NCBI GenBank assembly: GCA_037441725.1 | Contig: JBBIRT010000153.1 | Coordinates: 1-7,230, forward strand | Length of the DNA: 7,230 nt | Reading direction: 5' to 3' | Source: JBBIRT01 sp037441725 | GTDB taxonomy: Bacteria; Desulfobacterota; BSN033; UBA1163 | In this document: in pieces, positions 1 through 5,839 of the stretch | Layout of the letters: each line of letters begins with the position of its first letter | Position numbering within the stretch: the stretch's first letter is position 1 | Position numbers and translations under genes: made by a program | The notes under the pieces: model-generated | Database searches by the model: none | The model's input: the letters and a program-made list of their open reading frames with translations, nothing else | Told to the model about the DNA's origin: nothing

Positions 1-447
1 AACAGAAATTCCTTTAAGGGGAAGCAGGCACACAAAGGGCGTTGCGGAAGACAGCCGAAGGCTGGCTGAAGCCGACCGACTGTGACTGCTGGTGGGTGGG
101 GGAGCAAGTGCGAGCCTGCATTTGTAGGCGAGCCTTGCGATGTGGGTTTTCGGCTTGTTTCCCGATGTCAATCGGGAATCGTGGACGAGCCAGAGCGAAT
201 ACGCTTAAAAGATTATTCTTCTTTCCTTAATTGACCAATTACTGAGACCGAATGAATTACCTTATTCCTTATTAAAAAGGAGCGAAGGCGAGGACACAAG
301 CCCTGAAGCGAAGCGGAAGGGCAAGCCGAAAGGAAGGGTCTTTTAATTTATCAATTCACCAAATCTTATTTTGTATTTCCCGTTAGCAACCCTTGTTTTA
401 ATCAGCCTGAAGACAGAGGTAAAATATTTTGTGCAAGCCTTGATATA
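1..447. other. Non-coding stretch downstream of the tRNA-Asn terminator
   Basis: I see no convincing gene here. The only open frame (42-230, plus strand) starts at GTG, has no ribosome-binding site and gives a Cys/Arg-rich peptide unlike any family I know. The stretch holds several short palindromes: TTCCCGAT-GTCA-ATCGGGAA at 159-178, CAGCC-GAA-GGCTG at 52-64, and GCCTGC-ATTT-GTAGGC (one wobble) at 114-129. CGAGCC recurs three times between 110 and 190. A purine-rich block follows at about 279-338, containing GCCCT and AGGGC as a small inverted pair. None of the palindromes is followed by a T-run that would make it a clear terminator. It may be an intergenic repeat region or eroded DNA; function unknown. 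Confidence 0.6.
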
Positions 448-509
448 GGGGAGCCAGCAAACAAAAAGGCCCATGCCTTTGGCACGGGCCTTTTGTTTGC
501 TGGCTCCCC
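448..509. repeat. Long inverted repeat spanning the terminator and the tRNA 3' end
   Basis: Left arm 448-472 and right arm 486-509 are reverse complements over 24 bases, with one extra A in the left arm. The centre adds TGCC-TTT-GGCA (474-484), so almost the whole 62-nt segment can fold as one hairpin. The right arm contains the CCA end, G73 and most of the 3' acceptor strand of the tRNA-Asn gene (501-577, minus strand). The left arm is therefore an inverted copy of the tRNA 3' end plus its flank. The inner part serves as the terminator (separate entry). The outer part goes well beyond what termination needs. Confidence 0.9.
464..494 (-). terminator. Intrinsic terminator of tRNA-Asn, probably bidirectional
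   Basis: Read on the minus strand, the stem GGCCCGTGCC, loop AAA, stem GGCATGGGCC is followed by TTTTTGTTT. All ten pairs form if one G-U wobble is allowed. The same hairpin read on the plus strand has an A-C mismatch instead, but is followed by TTTTGTTT, so it could also stop rightward transcription. The better stem on the minus strand fits its use by the tRNA-Asn transcript, and possibly by read-through from the ilv-psd-pssA operon. Confidence 0.9.
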
Positions 510-577
510 GGGCAGGACTCGAACCTGCAACCTAGTGGTTAACAGCCACCCGCTACTACCGGTTGAGCTACCGGGGA
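501..577 (-). tRNA. tRNA-Asn (anticodon GTT), CCA encoded
   Basis: Cloverleaf read on the minus strand: acceptor TCCCCGG (577-571) pairs with CCGGGGA (511-505), followed by G73 and an encoded CCA (503-501). The anticodon arm is GGTGG-CTGTTAA-CCACT with anticodon GTT at 543-541, which reads Asn codons AAC and AAU. The T arm is GCAGG-TTCGAGT-CCTGC. The D arm is odd: GCTC at 568-565 faces GTAGC rather than the GAGC expected in bacterial tRNA-Asn. There is thus one additional T (555), giving either a bulge or a C-T mismatch at 13-22. All other parts are intact, so I take it as functional. It has its own promoter and terminator. Confidence 0.95.
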
Positions 578-612
578 ATCTAATACTTGAGAGTTAATCC
601 TCTTCATTTAAT

Positions 613-641
613 AATTTACCTTAAAAACCCACTGATGACAA
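613..641 (-). promoter_or_regulatory. Likely sigma70-type promoter of tRNA-Asn
   Basis: On the minus strand a -35 box TTGTCA (641-636, 5 of 6 to consensus) and a -10 box TAAATT (618-613, 4 of 6) are separated by exactly 17 nt. The start would fall near 606, leaving a leader of about 29 nt before the tRNA 5' end at 577. The promoter sits within the 78 nt after the pssA stop codon. It is inferred from the boxes alone. Confidence 0.55.
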
Positions 642-655
642 GAAAAATTCCTTTT

Positions 656-1441
656 TTATCTCTCTACTACTTGGGTGGGGATTGTCTCCTTCACTGGTTC
701 TGCCATTTTTTGAGCCTTCTTCTTTTGCCAGATAATAATCATATTCACCGGTCCTGATAAAACATAGGCGAGGGCGAATGCAAAGAGTGTGATCACAGGT
801 TCCATGATGATAACAATCATTGAAAGGATGACAAAGATGAAAATGCTGAAGGGCTTTCGTTTCCCAAGATCAAGTTCCTTAAAACTGAAATACCGAATGT
901 TTGAAACCATTAGAAAGGCCAAGAGGTAAATCATGATGAGAATGACAATATCCTTGACCAACCCTGTCTCAATCAATCGGAGATAGAGGAGGATGGTTAG
1001 GGCAATCATGATGGCTGCTGAAGGGATGGGAAGGCCCTTGAAATATTTTATCTCCCCAGTGGTAGACTGGACATTGAAACGGGCCAGCCGCAAAGCCCCG
1101 CAGGCCACAAAGAGGAAGGCAGCAAGCCAACCAAATCTCCCATAAGGTCTCAATGCCCAACTAAAGGCGAGTAGGGCAGGTGCAATACCAAAGGAGACCA
1201 GGTCTGCCAATGAATCGTATTGGACTCCAAATTTAGAGGTGGCTCCTGAGAGACGGGCCACCTTCCCATCTAAGACATCAAAGACGCATGCCAAGAGAAT
1301 GGCCACAGCGGCATAGAAGAATCTCTCCTGAAATACTGAGATGATGGCCCAGAAGCCACAGAAGAGATTTCCTGTGGTAAAAAGATTGGGAAGGATGTAG
1401 ACTCCTTTTCTCATTTTGATGCGTGCTCTTCTCTTTCTCAT
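656..1441 (-). CDS. pssA: CDP-diacylglycerol-serine O-phosphatidyltransferase (phosphatidylserine synthase)
   Basis: An integral membrane enzyme of 261 residues that joins CDP-diacylglycerol and L-serine to give phosphatidylserine and CMP, the substrate of the Psd encoded just upstream. The full CDP-alcohol phosphatidyltransferase motif is present: D55, D58-G59, A62-R63, G72, D76 and D80 with exact family spacing; the aspartates bind metal and form the active site. Hydrophobic segments lie at about 25-52, 81-96, 104-117, 141-158, 163-180 and 198-237, and the C-terminal tail is Lys-rich. This pattern fits the Bacillus/archaeal-type (type II) enzyme, not the peripheral E. coli type. The ATG at 1441 overlaps the psd stop (ATGA), with only a weak ribosome-binding site, so translational coupling is likely. 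A second ATG at residue 10 (1414) is an alternative start just before the conserved ILPNLFT segment. Confidence 0.95.
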   Translation of the reverse strand: MRKRRARIKMRKGVYILPNLFTTGNLFCGFWAIISVFQERFFYAAVAILLACVFDVLDGKVARLSGATSKFGVQYDSLADLVSFGIAPALLAFSWALRPYGRFGWLAAFLFVACGALRLARFNVQSTTGEIKYFKGLPIPSAAIMIALTILLYLRLIETGLVKDIVILIMIYLLAFLMVSNIRYFSFKELDLGKRKPFSIFIFVILSMIVIIMEPVITLFAFALAYVLSGPVNMIIIWQKKKAQKMAEPVKETIPTQVVER

Positions 1442-2082
1442 AGTCGGTACCCAAGGATCGACTCCCCTCCCTTGACATGTTGACCCACCCTGACAATGGG
1501 TTTCACATCAGGAGGAAGGTAAAGGTCGACTCTTGATCCAAACCGGATCAGGCCTAAAATCTCTCCTCTTATCAATGGATCACCTGCTTTAACATAACAG
1601 ACAATTCTTCTTGCAATAAATCCAGCAATCTGAACCAATAAAATTTTTAACTTTTCTTCTGTCTCAAAAATGAGGGCATTTTGTTCATTGAGAAGAGAGG
1701 ACTTCTCCACACTTGCCACTAAAAATTTCCCCGGTAGATAATTCCTTTCGAGAATCTTTCCAGAGACAGGTGCCCGGTTGATATGGACATCGAACAAGGA
1801 CATAAAGATACTTATTTTTAGAGTCCTCTCTTTTAAGAAACGATTCTCCTCCACCTCCCCTACATGGATGACCTTCCCATCCGCAGGGGAAAGGATGGTA
1901 TTTTGAAGATTTGGGATTTTTCTTTTTGGATTTCTGAAAAAATAGGCCATAAACAGCGAAAGAAGCACCCCAAGAGACATCCAGACCTTTAAACCCAATC
2001 CCCCAAGGGCCACCGTCAATAAAACGGTCGGGATTAAAAAAGGTAATCCCTCTTTGGCAATGGGCCATTGATTCTGTTTCAT
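1438..2082 (-). CDS. psd: Phosphatidylserine decarboxylase proenzyme, short (Psd-A) type
   Basis: Decarboxylates phosphatidylserine to phosphatidylethanolamine at the cytoplasmic membrane, using a pyruvoyl group made by self-cleavage. The 214-residue length matches the short family. A hydrophobic N-terminal hairpin spans about residues 14-47, followed by FFRNPKR. Then come SPADGK (65-70), MSLFDVHINRAP (94-105, with His100) and the cleavage motif FGSR at 181-184. Cutting between G182 and S183 would give a beta chain and a small alpha chain whose Ser183 becomes pyruvoyl. The frame runs upstream inside ilvC, but I chose the ATG at 2082 because it overlaps the ilvC stop as ATGA, lies behind an AG-rich stretch (GAGAAGAAG) and gives the family's usual N-terminus. 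It also overlaps pssA by 4 nt, so the two lipid enzymes are probably made together. Confidence 0.95.
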   Translation of the reverse strand: MKQNQWPIAKEGLPFLIPTVLLTVALGGLGLKVWMSLGVLLSLFMAYFFRNPKRKIPNLQNTILSPADGKVIHVGEVEENRFLKERTLKISIFMSLFDVHINRAPVSGKILERNYLPGKFLVASVEKSSLLNEQNALIFETEEKLKILLVQIAGFIARRIVCYVKAGDPLIRGEILGLIRFGSRVDLYLPPDVKPIVRVGQHVKGGESILGYRL

Positions 2083-3080
2083 CCCTTCTTCTTCTCTTGG
2101 AGCCACCCCATCATCGCACGCAACTTCTTTCCAACCTCTTCGATCGGATGTTCTGCTTCTTTCTTTCTCAAGGCATTGAACATCGGTCGCCCTACCTGGT
2201 TTTCCAGAATCCATTCCCTTGCAAAGCTCCCGGTTTGAACCTCTTTAAGGATCCGTTTCATCTCTTCCCGCGTTTCTTGGGTGATGATCCGTTTGCCTCT
2301 TGTCAGATCCCCATATTCAGCCGTGTCACTCACGGAATAACGCATGAAAGGAATTCCACTCTCGTAAATGAGATCGACGATGAGTTTCAATTCATGAAGA
2401 CACTCAAAATAGGCAATCTCCGGTTGATATCCAGCCTCAACTAAGGTATCAAAGCCTGCTTTGATCAATTCTGTAACTCCACCACAGAGGACTGCTTGCT
2501 CTCCAAAGAGGTCTGTTTCCGTCTCTTCTTTGAAGGTGGTTTCAATGACACCTGCTCGAGTAGCGCCTATGCCCTTTGCATAGGCCAGGGCCGTTTGGAG
2601 GGCCTTCTTTGAAAAATCCTGATAGATGGCTACTAACGAGGGAACCCCTGCTCCTTTTGTAAATTCTCTTCGAACTAAATGTCCTGGACCTTTTGGGGCA
2701 ACCATGACCACATCGATCTCTTTTGGAGGCACAATCTGACCATAGTGAATGTTGAATCCATGAGAGAAGAGAAGTGTTTTTCCTTTTTGAAGGTGGGGTT
2801 TGACATCCATTTCATAGAGTTTGGCCTGGACATGATCCTGTGTGAGTATCTGGATGAGGTCGGCCTGTCTTGATGCCTCTGAAGCAGTGACTGGCTTGAA
2901 ACCATCTTGAACAGCAAATTGATAATTTTCGGTTCCCTTCAACTCAGAGACGATCACATGAAGACCACTATCCCTCAAATTCTGGGCCTGTGCATGTCCC
3001 TGGCTCCCATAGCCGATGATGGCAATCTTTTTCCTTTTCAGTAAGTTGAGATTAGCATCTTTGTCATAATAGATTTTCAT
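2079..3080 (-). CDS. ilvC: Ketol-acid reductoisomerase, class I (short)
   Basis: Converts 2-acetolactate or 2-aceto-2-hydroxybutyrate to the dihydroxy acid by Mg-dependent alkyl shift and NAD(P)H reduction, the second step of branched-chain amino acid synthesis. At 333 residues it is class I. The Rossmann domain starts with IIGYGSQGHAQAQNL (21-35). Catalytic His107 lies in FSHGFNIHY, and APKGPGH is at 128-134. The metal ligands are D190 and E194 (DLFGEQ) and E226 and E230 (ECLHE). The start at 3080 has a strong AAGGAG six nt upstream; an in-frame start 15 codons earlier lacks this and is not needed. The loop after beta-2, residues 45-53 (SELKGTENY), carries Glu46 and lacks the Arg and Ser residues that usually hold the NADPH 2'-phosphate, so cofactor use may differ from the standard enzyme. 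It lies 235 nt after ilvN and overlaps psd by 4 nt. Confidence 0.97.
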   Translation of the reverse strand: MKIYYDKDANLNLLKRKKIAIIGYGSQGHAQAQNLRDSGLHVIVSELKGTENYQFAVQDGFKPVTASEASRQADLIQILTQDHVQAKLYEMDVKPHLQKGKTLLFSHGFNIHYGQIVPPKEIDVVMVAPKGPGHLVRREFTKGAGVPSLVAIYQDFSKKALQTALAYAKGIGATRAGVIETTFKEETETDLFGEQAVLCGGVTELIKAGFDTLVEAGYQPEIAYFECLHELKLIVDLIYESGIPFMRYSVSDTAEYGDLTRGKRIITQETREEMKRILKEVQTGSFAREWILENQVGRPMFNALRKKEAEHPIEEVGKKLRAMMGWLQEKKKG

Positions 3081-3315
3081 GATAGACTCCTTTTCTATAA
3101 AATTAAGGTCGCATCCATTGGTCACGGTAACGATGCCTGTTTCGTCACTTGGTTACGTCTTAAGAGTAAAATCGTTTGTCGTTGTCGAGGCTTGTATCGA
3201 ATCTTGGCGATCGATCCTTTATGATCAAGCTTCTTTTGCACGAGCTTTGTGCTTCAGCATGAACCTCCTACCAATTTATTCCAAAACGGGCTTCATAGCC
3301 GCAACCCTATTCCTT
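3081..3315. other. 235-nt ilvN-ilvC spacer, non-coding
   Basis: This is the longest gap inside the otherwise tight operon and I recognise no gene in it. Its ilvC-proximal end holds the ilvC ribosome-binding site. The rest contains clustered GATC sites around a GATCGATC palindrome, a TCTTAAGA palindrome, a GGCT-ATGA-AGCC mini-hairpin near the ilvN stop, and a GCAC/GTGC pair. An AGGAGG (3269-3264) precedes an ATG at 3260 by 3 nt and opens an 11-codon frame ending at 3225. No clear promoter or terminator is visible. It could be an inserted intergenic repeat, a cis-regulatory leader for ilvC, or an RNA processing site. Confidence 0.5.
3225..3260 (-). other. Possible 11-residue mini-ORF upstream of ilvC
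   Basis: The ATG at 3260 follows a perfect AGGAGG, though the 3-nt spacing is tighter than usual. It encodes MLKHKARAKEA, ending in TGA at 3225, 144 nt before the ilvC start. It holds a single Leu and no Ile or Val, so it does not look like a classical branched-chain attenuation leader peptide. It may be a chance frame or the stub of a decayed gene. Confidence is low. Confidence 0.2.
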
Positions 3316-3816
3316 TCAACTTCCTGGTTCCGTAGTGATTTTGCTTCCTCTGATCATGGCTACACGACCTGTCCTCACCAACTCTTTAATCCCAAGGGGT
3401 TTCAACAGGGCAAGGATGGCGTTGATCTTCTTCTCATCTCCTGTCACTTCAATCGTGTAAGTTTTTGAACCCACATCAATCACTTTTCCACGGAAGATAT
3501 CGACCACTCTCAGAATCTCTTCACGAGTTTCAGGAGTTGCCGAGACTTTAACCAATACCATCTCTCGCTCTACGTAGTCCTTTTCGAGGAGATCTACCAC
3601 CTTAATCACTGAAATGATTTTGTTGAGCTGTTTAATGACTTGCTCAAGAACCTGATCATCTCCTCGGGTCACAATGGTCATGGTTGAAACGGTTGGATCA
3701 AGGGTTTCAGCCACACACAGGCTTTCGATGTTGAACCCTCTTCCACTGAAAAGCCCAGCAATTCGGGCCAGGACGCCAAATTCATTTTCAACTAAAAGCG
3801 TAATGACATGTCTCAT
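3316..3816 (-). CDS. ilvN: Acetohydroxyacid synthase small (regulatory) subunit
   Basis: The regulatory subunit binds the IlvB catalytic subunit, raises its activity and confers feedback inhibition, usually by valine. At 166 residues it is typical of the IlvH/IlvN type. An N-terminal ACT domain (about 3-78) begins HVITLLVENEFGVLARIAGLF and continues GRGFNIESL (25-33). The conserved N11, G14 and following loop, which form the valine site in the E. coli family, are present, so valine sensitivity is expected. The C-terminal ACT-like domain spans about 83-157. The frame extends 18 codons further up, but those codons come from the intergenic ATTCCA repeat. I therefore chose the ATG at 3816, which has GGGG seven nt upstream and gives the normal family N-terminus. 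ilvB ends 73 nt upstream. Confidence 0.96.
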   Translation of the reverse strand: MRHVITLLVENEFGVLARIAGLFSGRGFNIESLCVAETLDPTVSTMTIVTRGDDQVLEQVIKQLNKIISVIKVVDLLEKDYVEREMVLVKVSATPETREEILRVVDIFRGKVIDVGSKTYTIEVTGDEKKINAILALLKPLGIKELVRTGRVAMIRGSKITTEPGS

Positions 3817-3834
3817 ATCAAAACCCCGGAACGA

Positions 3835-3885
3835 TGGAATCTTGGAATGCTGGAATATTCCACTATCCATTCTTCCATTATTCCA
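3835..3885. repeat. 8-nt periodic TGGAAT/ATTCCA repeat between ilvB and ilvN
   Basis: TGGAAT occurs at 3835, 3843 and 3851, an exact 8-nt step. It then turns at a 12-nt palindrome, TGGAATATTCCA (3851-3862), and continues in inverted form as TTCCA-like units at 3858, 3865 (ATCCA), 3873 and 3881. The whole array can fold into an imperfect hairpin with several stacked TGGAA/TTCCA pairs. It fills most of the 73-nt gap between the two synthase subunit genes, so it would be present in their shared mRNA. Confidence 0.85.
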
Positions 3886-3889
3886 TGTT

Positions 3890-5578
3890 TCACACGAGTC
3901 TCATCTGATTTAGGGGTTCTCCTGCAGGAACCATGGGATAGACATTTTCTTCTGGATCGACCTCAAAATCGATGATCACAGGTTCTGGAATCGAGAAGGC
4001 CTTCTTCAAGATTGGAACCACTTCCTCAGGTTTGGTTGCCCTCAATCCAATGGCACCATAAGCCTCTGCTAACTTAACGAAGTCAGGAGAGATCCCTTCC
4101 AGAGAAGAGGAGGCATATCGTTTCCCATAGAAGAATTCCTGCCACTGTCTTACCATCCCGAGATAACCATTATTGAGGATGGCTACTTTCACAGGCAGGT
4201 GATATTGAACGACGGTGGCCAGTTCCTGTGAGTTCATCTGGAAACTCCCATCCCCTGCAATATCAATGACCAACCTATTCGGGAAGGCTGCCTGGGCTCC
4301 CATGGCTGCAGGAAATCCATAACCCATCGTGCCCAACCCTCCCGAAGTGAGCAAAGTCCTCGGTTTAAGGAATTGGAAATACTGGGCAGTCCACATCTGA
4401 TTTTGACCCACCTCTGTAGAGATGATGGCATCCCCTTTGGTCAGCTCAAATATTTTTTCAATAACATATTGGGGTTTGATAATCCCTTTCTGTTCATATT
4501 TCATGCTATGAAAGGCCTTAAATTTTTCGATCTGGTGATGCCATTTGTCCAACCCTGCCTTGAAAGATTCGATATCTTCTTCTTCGAGAAGGGATAGAAT
4601 CTTAGAAAGGATTCGTTTACAGTCACCTACAATGGGAAGGTCTACTCTCACATTTTTACTGATAGAAGTAGGGTCAATATCAATATGGATAATTTTAGCA
4701 TGGGGGGCAAAGGCCTCAATCTTACCTGTAACCCGATCATCAAATCGAGACCCGATGGCGATGAGAAGATCAGACTCCATTACTGCCATATTGGCACAAT
4801 AGGTTCCATGCATTCCCAACATGCCTAAGGATAGGGGATGATTGCCTGGAAAACTCCCTAATCCCATTAATGTCATTGTGACAGGGATACTTAATTTTTC
4901 AGCCAGATGGGTAAGTTCTTTTGAAGCATTGGAGGCGATGATCCCTCCTCCAACGTAAAGAAGGGGCTTCTTGGATTTTAGGATAAGTTTCACAGACCTC
5001 TGAATTTGGCCGAAATGGCCTTCATAGGTGGGTTGATACCCACGAATAAAAACTTTCTCAGGATACTTGAATTCGGTTGAATTCACAATGATATCTTTGG
5101 GGAGGTCGATCAAAACTGGTCCTGGCCTTCCACTTCGGGCGATATAAAAAGCCTCCTTCATAATCCGGGCTAAATCTTTGACATCCTTAACCAGATAGTT
5201 ATGCTTGGTACAGGGACGGGTAATGCCTACGATATCCGCTTCTTGAAAGGCATCGTTTCCAATTAAAGGGGTAGGAACTTGACCGGTCATAACGACCATT
5301 GGAATGGAATCCATAAATGCTGTAGCAAGTCCTGTGACCGTATTCGTTGCTCCTGGGCCAGAGGTAACAATGACGACCCCGACTTTGCCAGTAGCACGAG
5401 CATAACCATCTGCAGCATGAACCGCTGCCTGTTCGTGGCGAACCAAGAATTGTTTAAAAGGGGCATTTTGAAGTTCATCAAAGAGAGGAAGGACTGCGCC
5501 TCCGGGGTAGTTGAAGATGACCTCTACTGCCTCTTTCTTTAAACATTCAATAATAATCTGAGCCCCTGTCTTTTTCAT
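3890..5578 (-). CDS. ilvB: Acetohydroxyacid synthase large (catalytic) subunit
   Basis: ThDP- and FAD-dependent enzyme that condenses two pyruvates to 2-acetolactate, or pyruvate and 2-oxobutyrate to 2-aceto-2-hydroxybutyrate, the first common step for Val, Leu and Ile. The 562-residue length is normal. The N-terminal ThDP Pyr domain has the cofactor-activating Glu49 in RHEQAAVHAADGYAR. The central FAD/transhydrogenase-like domain includes IGSRFDDRVTG (275-285). The C-terminal PP domain has GDG (442-444) through NN (469-470), the ThDP/Mg motif, then MVRQWQEFF (475-483) with the Trp479 typical of true anabolic, herbicide-site acetohydroxyacid synthases. This, FAD-region conservation and the neighbouring ilvN argue against a catabolic AlsS. 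The ATG at 5578 gives the family N-terminus but has no visible Shine-Dalgarno; upstream lie repeat units instead. Confidence 0.98.
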   Translation of the reverse strand: MKKTGAQIIIECLKKEAVEVIFNYPGGAVLPLFDELQNAPFKQFLVRHEQAAVHAADGYARATGKVGVVIVTSGPGATNTVTGLATAFMDSIPMVVMTGQVPTPLIGNDAFQEADIVGITRPCTKHNYLVKDVKDLARIMKEAFYIARSGRPGPVLIDLPKDIIVNSTEFKYPEKVFIRGYQPTYEGHFGQIQRSVKLILKSKKPLLYVGGGIIASNASKELTHLAEKLSIPVTMTLMGLGSFPGNHPLSLGMLGMHGTYCANMAVMESDLLIAIGSRFDDRVTGKIEAFAPHAKIIHIDIDPTSISKNVRVDLPIVGDCKRILSKILSLLEEEDIESFKAGLDKWHHQIEKFKAFHSMKYEQKGIIKPQYVIEKIFELTKGDAIISTEVGQNQMWTAQYFQFLKPRTLLTSGGLGTMGYGFPAAMGAQAAFPNRLVIDIAGDGSFQMNSQELATVVQYHLPVKVAILNNGYLGMVRQWQEFFYGKRYASSSLEGISPDFVKLAEAYGAIGLRATKPEEVVPILKKAFSIPEPVIIDFEVDPEENVYPMVPAGEPLNQMRLV

Positions 5579-5593
5579 TTTTAATAACCAATC

Positions 5594-5615
5594 ATTCCAC
5601 TATTCCACTATTCCA
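5594..5615. repeat. Three-unit ATTCCACT tandem repeat before ilvB
   Basis: ATTCCA at 5594, 5602 and 5610 gives an exact 8-nt period with spacer CT. It lies in the 42-nt gap between the DUF465 gene and ilvB, 15 nt from the ilvB start codon. It is the same repeat family as the array at 3835-3885, so both ends of ilvB are flanked by it. Confidence 0.85.
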
Positions 5616-5620
5616 GTCCT

Positions 5621-5839
5621 CTATCGGTATTGAATTAAAATCCTTTCCATTTGATCTTTAAGCGCCAGTTTCTTCTTTTTGATGATTTTAATCTCCATTT
5701 CTTCTTGTGGGGTGAGATAGGGTTTTTTCTCTAACTTCTCCAATTGCTCGGCGAGCTCTCGATGCGCCATTTTGGCTTTACGAAATTCTTCGTTTTCTCT
5801 CATCAGCCTTTCAATCAGTTCCTCCTCTTTGGAAGTCAT
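5621..5839 (-). CDS. DUF465 / YdcH-like small coiled-coil protein
   Basis: A 72-residue, strongly charged and almost entirely helical protein. The pattern ENEEFRKAKMAHRELAEQLE (15-34), then KKPYLTPQEEMEIKIIKKKK (38-57) and LALKDQMERIL (58-68), matches the DUF465/YdcH family: two antiparallel helices joined by a turn at YLTPQEE. It has no membrane segment or signal peptide and is presumably cytoplasmic. The family has no established biochemical role that I can state. It is the first gene after a good promoter and ends 42 nt before ilvB, so it is probably co-transcribed with the ilv-psd-pssA genes. The ATG at 5839 is preceded by a run of eight G (5851-5844) four nt upstream, which must serve as the ribosome-binding site. 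Family call is fairly certain; function is unknown. Confidence 0.88.
   Translation of the reverse strand: MTSKEEELIERLMRENEEFRKAKMAHRELAEQLEKLEKKPYLTPQEEMEIKIIKKKKLALKDQMERILIQYR

Noticed and set aside
42..230. 62-codon plus-strand open frame in the left non-coding stretch
   Set aside because: GTG start, no ribosome-binding site, Cys/Arg/Trp-rich composition without a recognisable domain, and it runs through several palindromes.
448..577. tRNA 3' end as an integration (att) site
   Set aside because: The copied 3' end is inverted, not direct, lies within 62 nt, and no integrase or phage gene is present in the window.
3081..3315. Terminal inverted repeats marking the ilvN-ilvC spacer as a MITE
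   Set aside because: The two ends match at only about 9 of 15 positions when compared as inverted repeats, and no target-site duplication is visible.
3079..3468. 129-codon plus-strand frame opposite ilvN and the ilvN-ilvC spacer
   Set aside because: Opposite strand of a clear ilvN coding region at one end; no family resemblance and no plausible ribosome-binding site. It is open largely by chance.
3817..3870. Longer N-terminus of ilvN from the ATG at 3870
   Set aside because: The additional 18 codons are translated repeat sequence; the ATG at 3816 gives the family N-terminus and has a GGGG element at good spacing.
3835..3885. CRISPR array
   Set aside because: The units are only 6-8 nt with no unique spacers and no cas genes.
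5579..5620. Leader peptide or attenuator before ilvB
   Set aside because: The gap is only 42 nt, filled by the ATTCCACT repeat, with no Leu/Ile/Val-rich peptide and no terminator hairpin.
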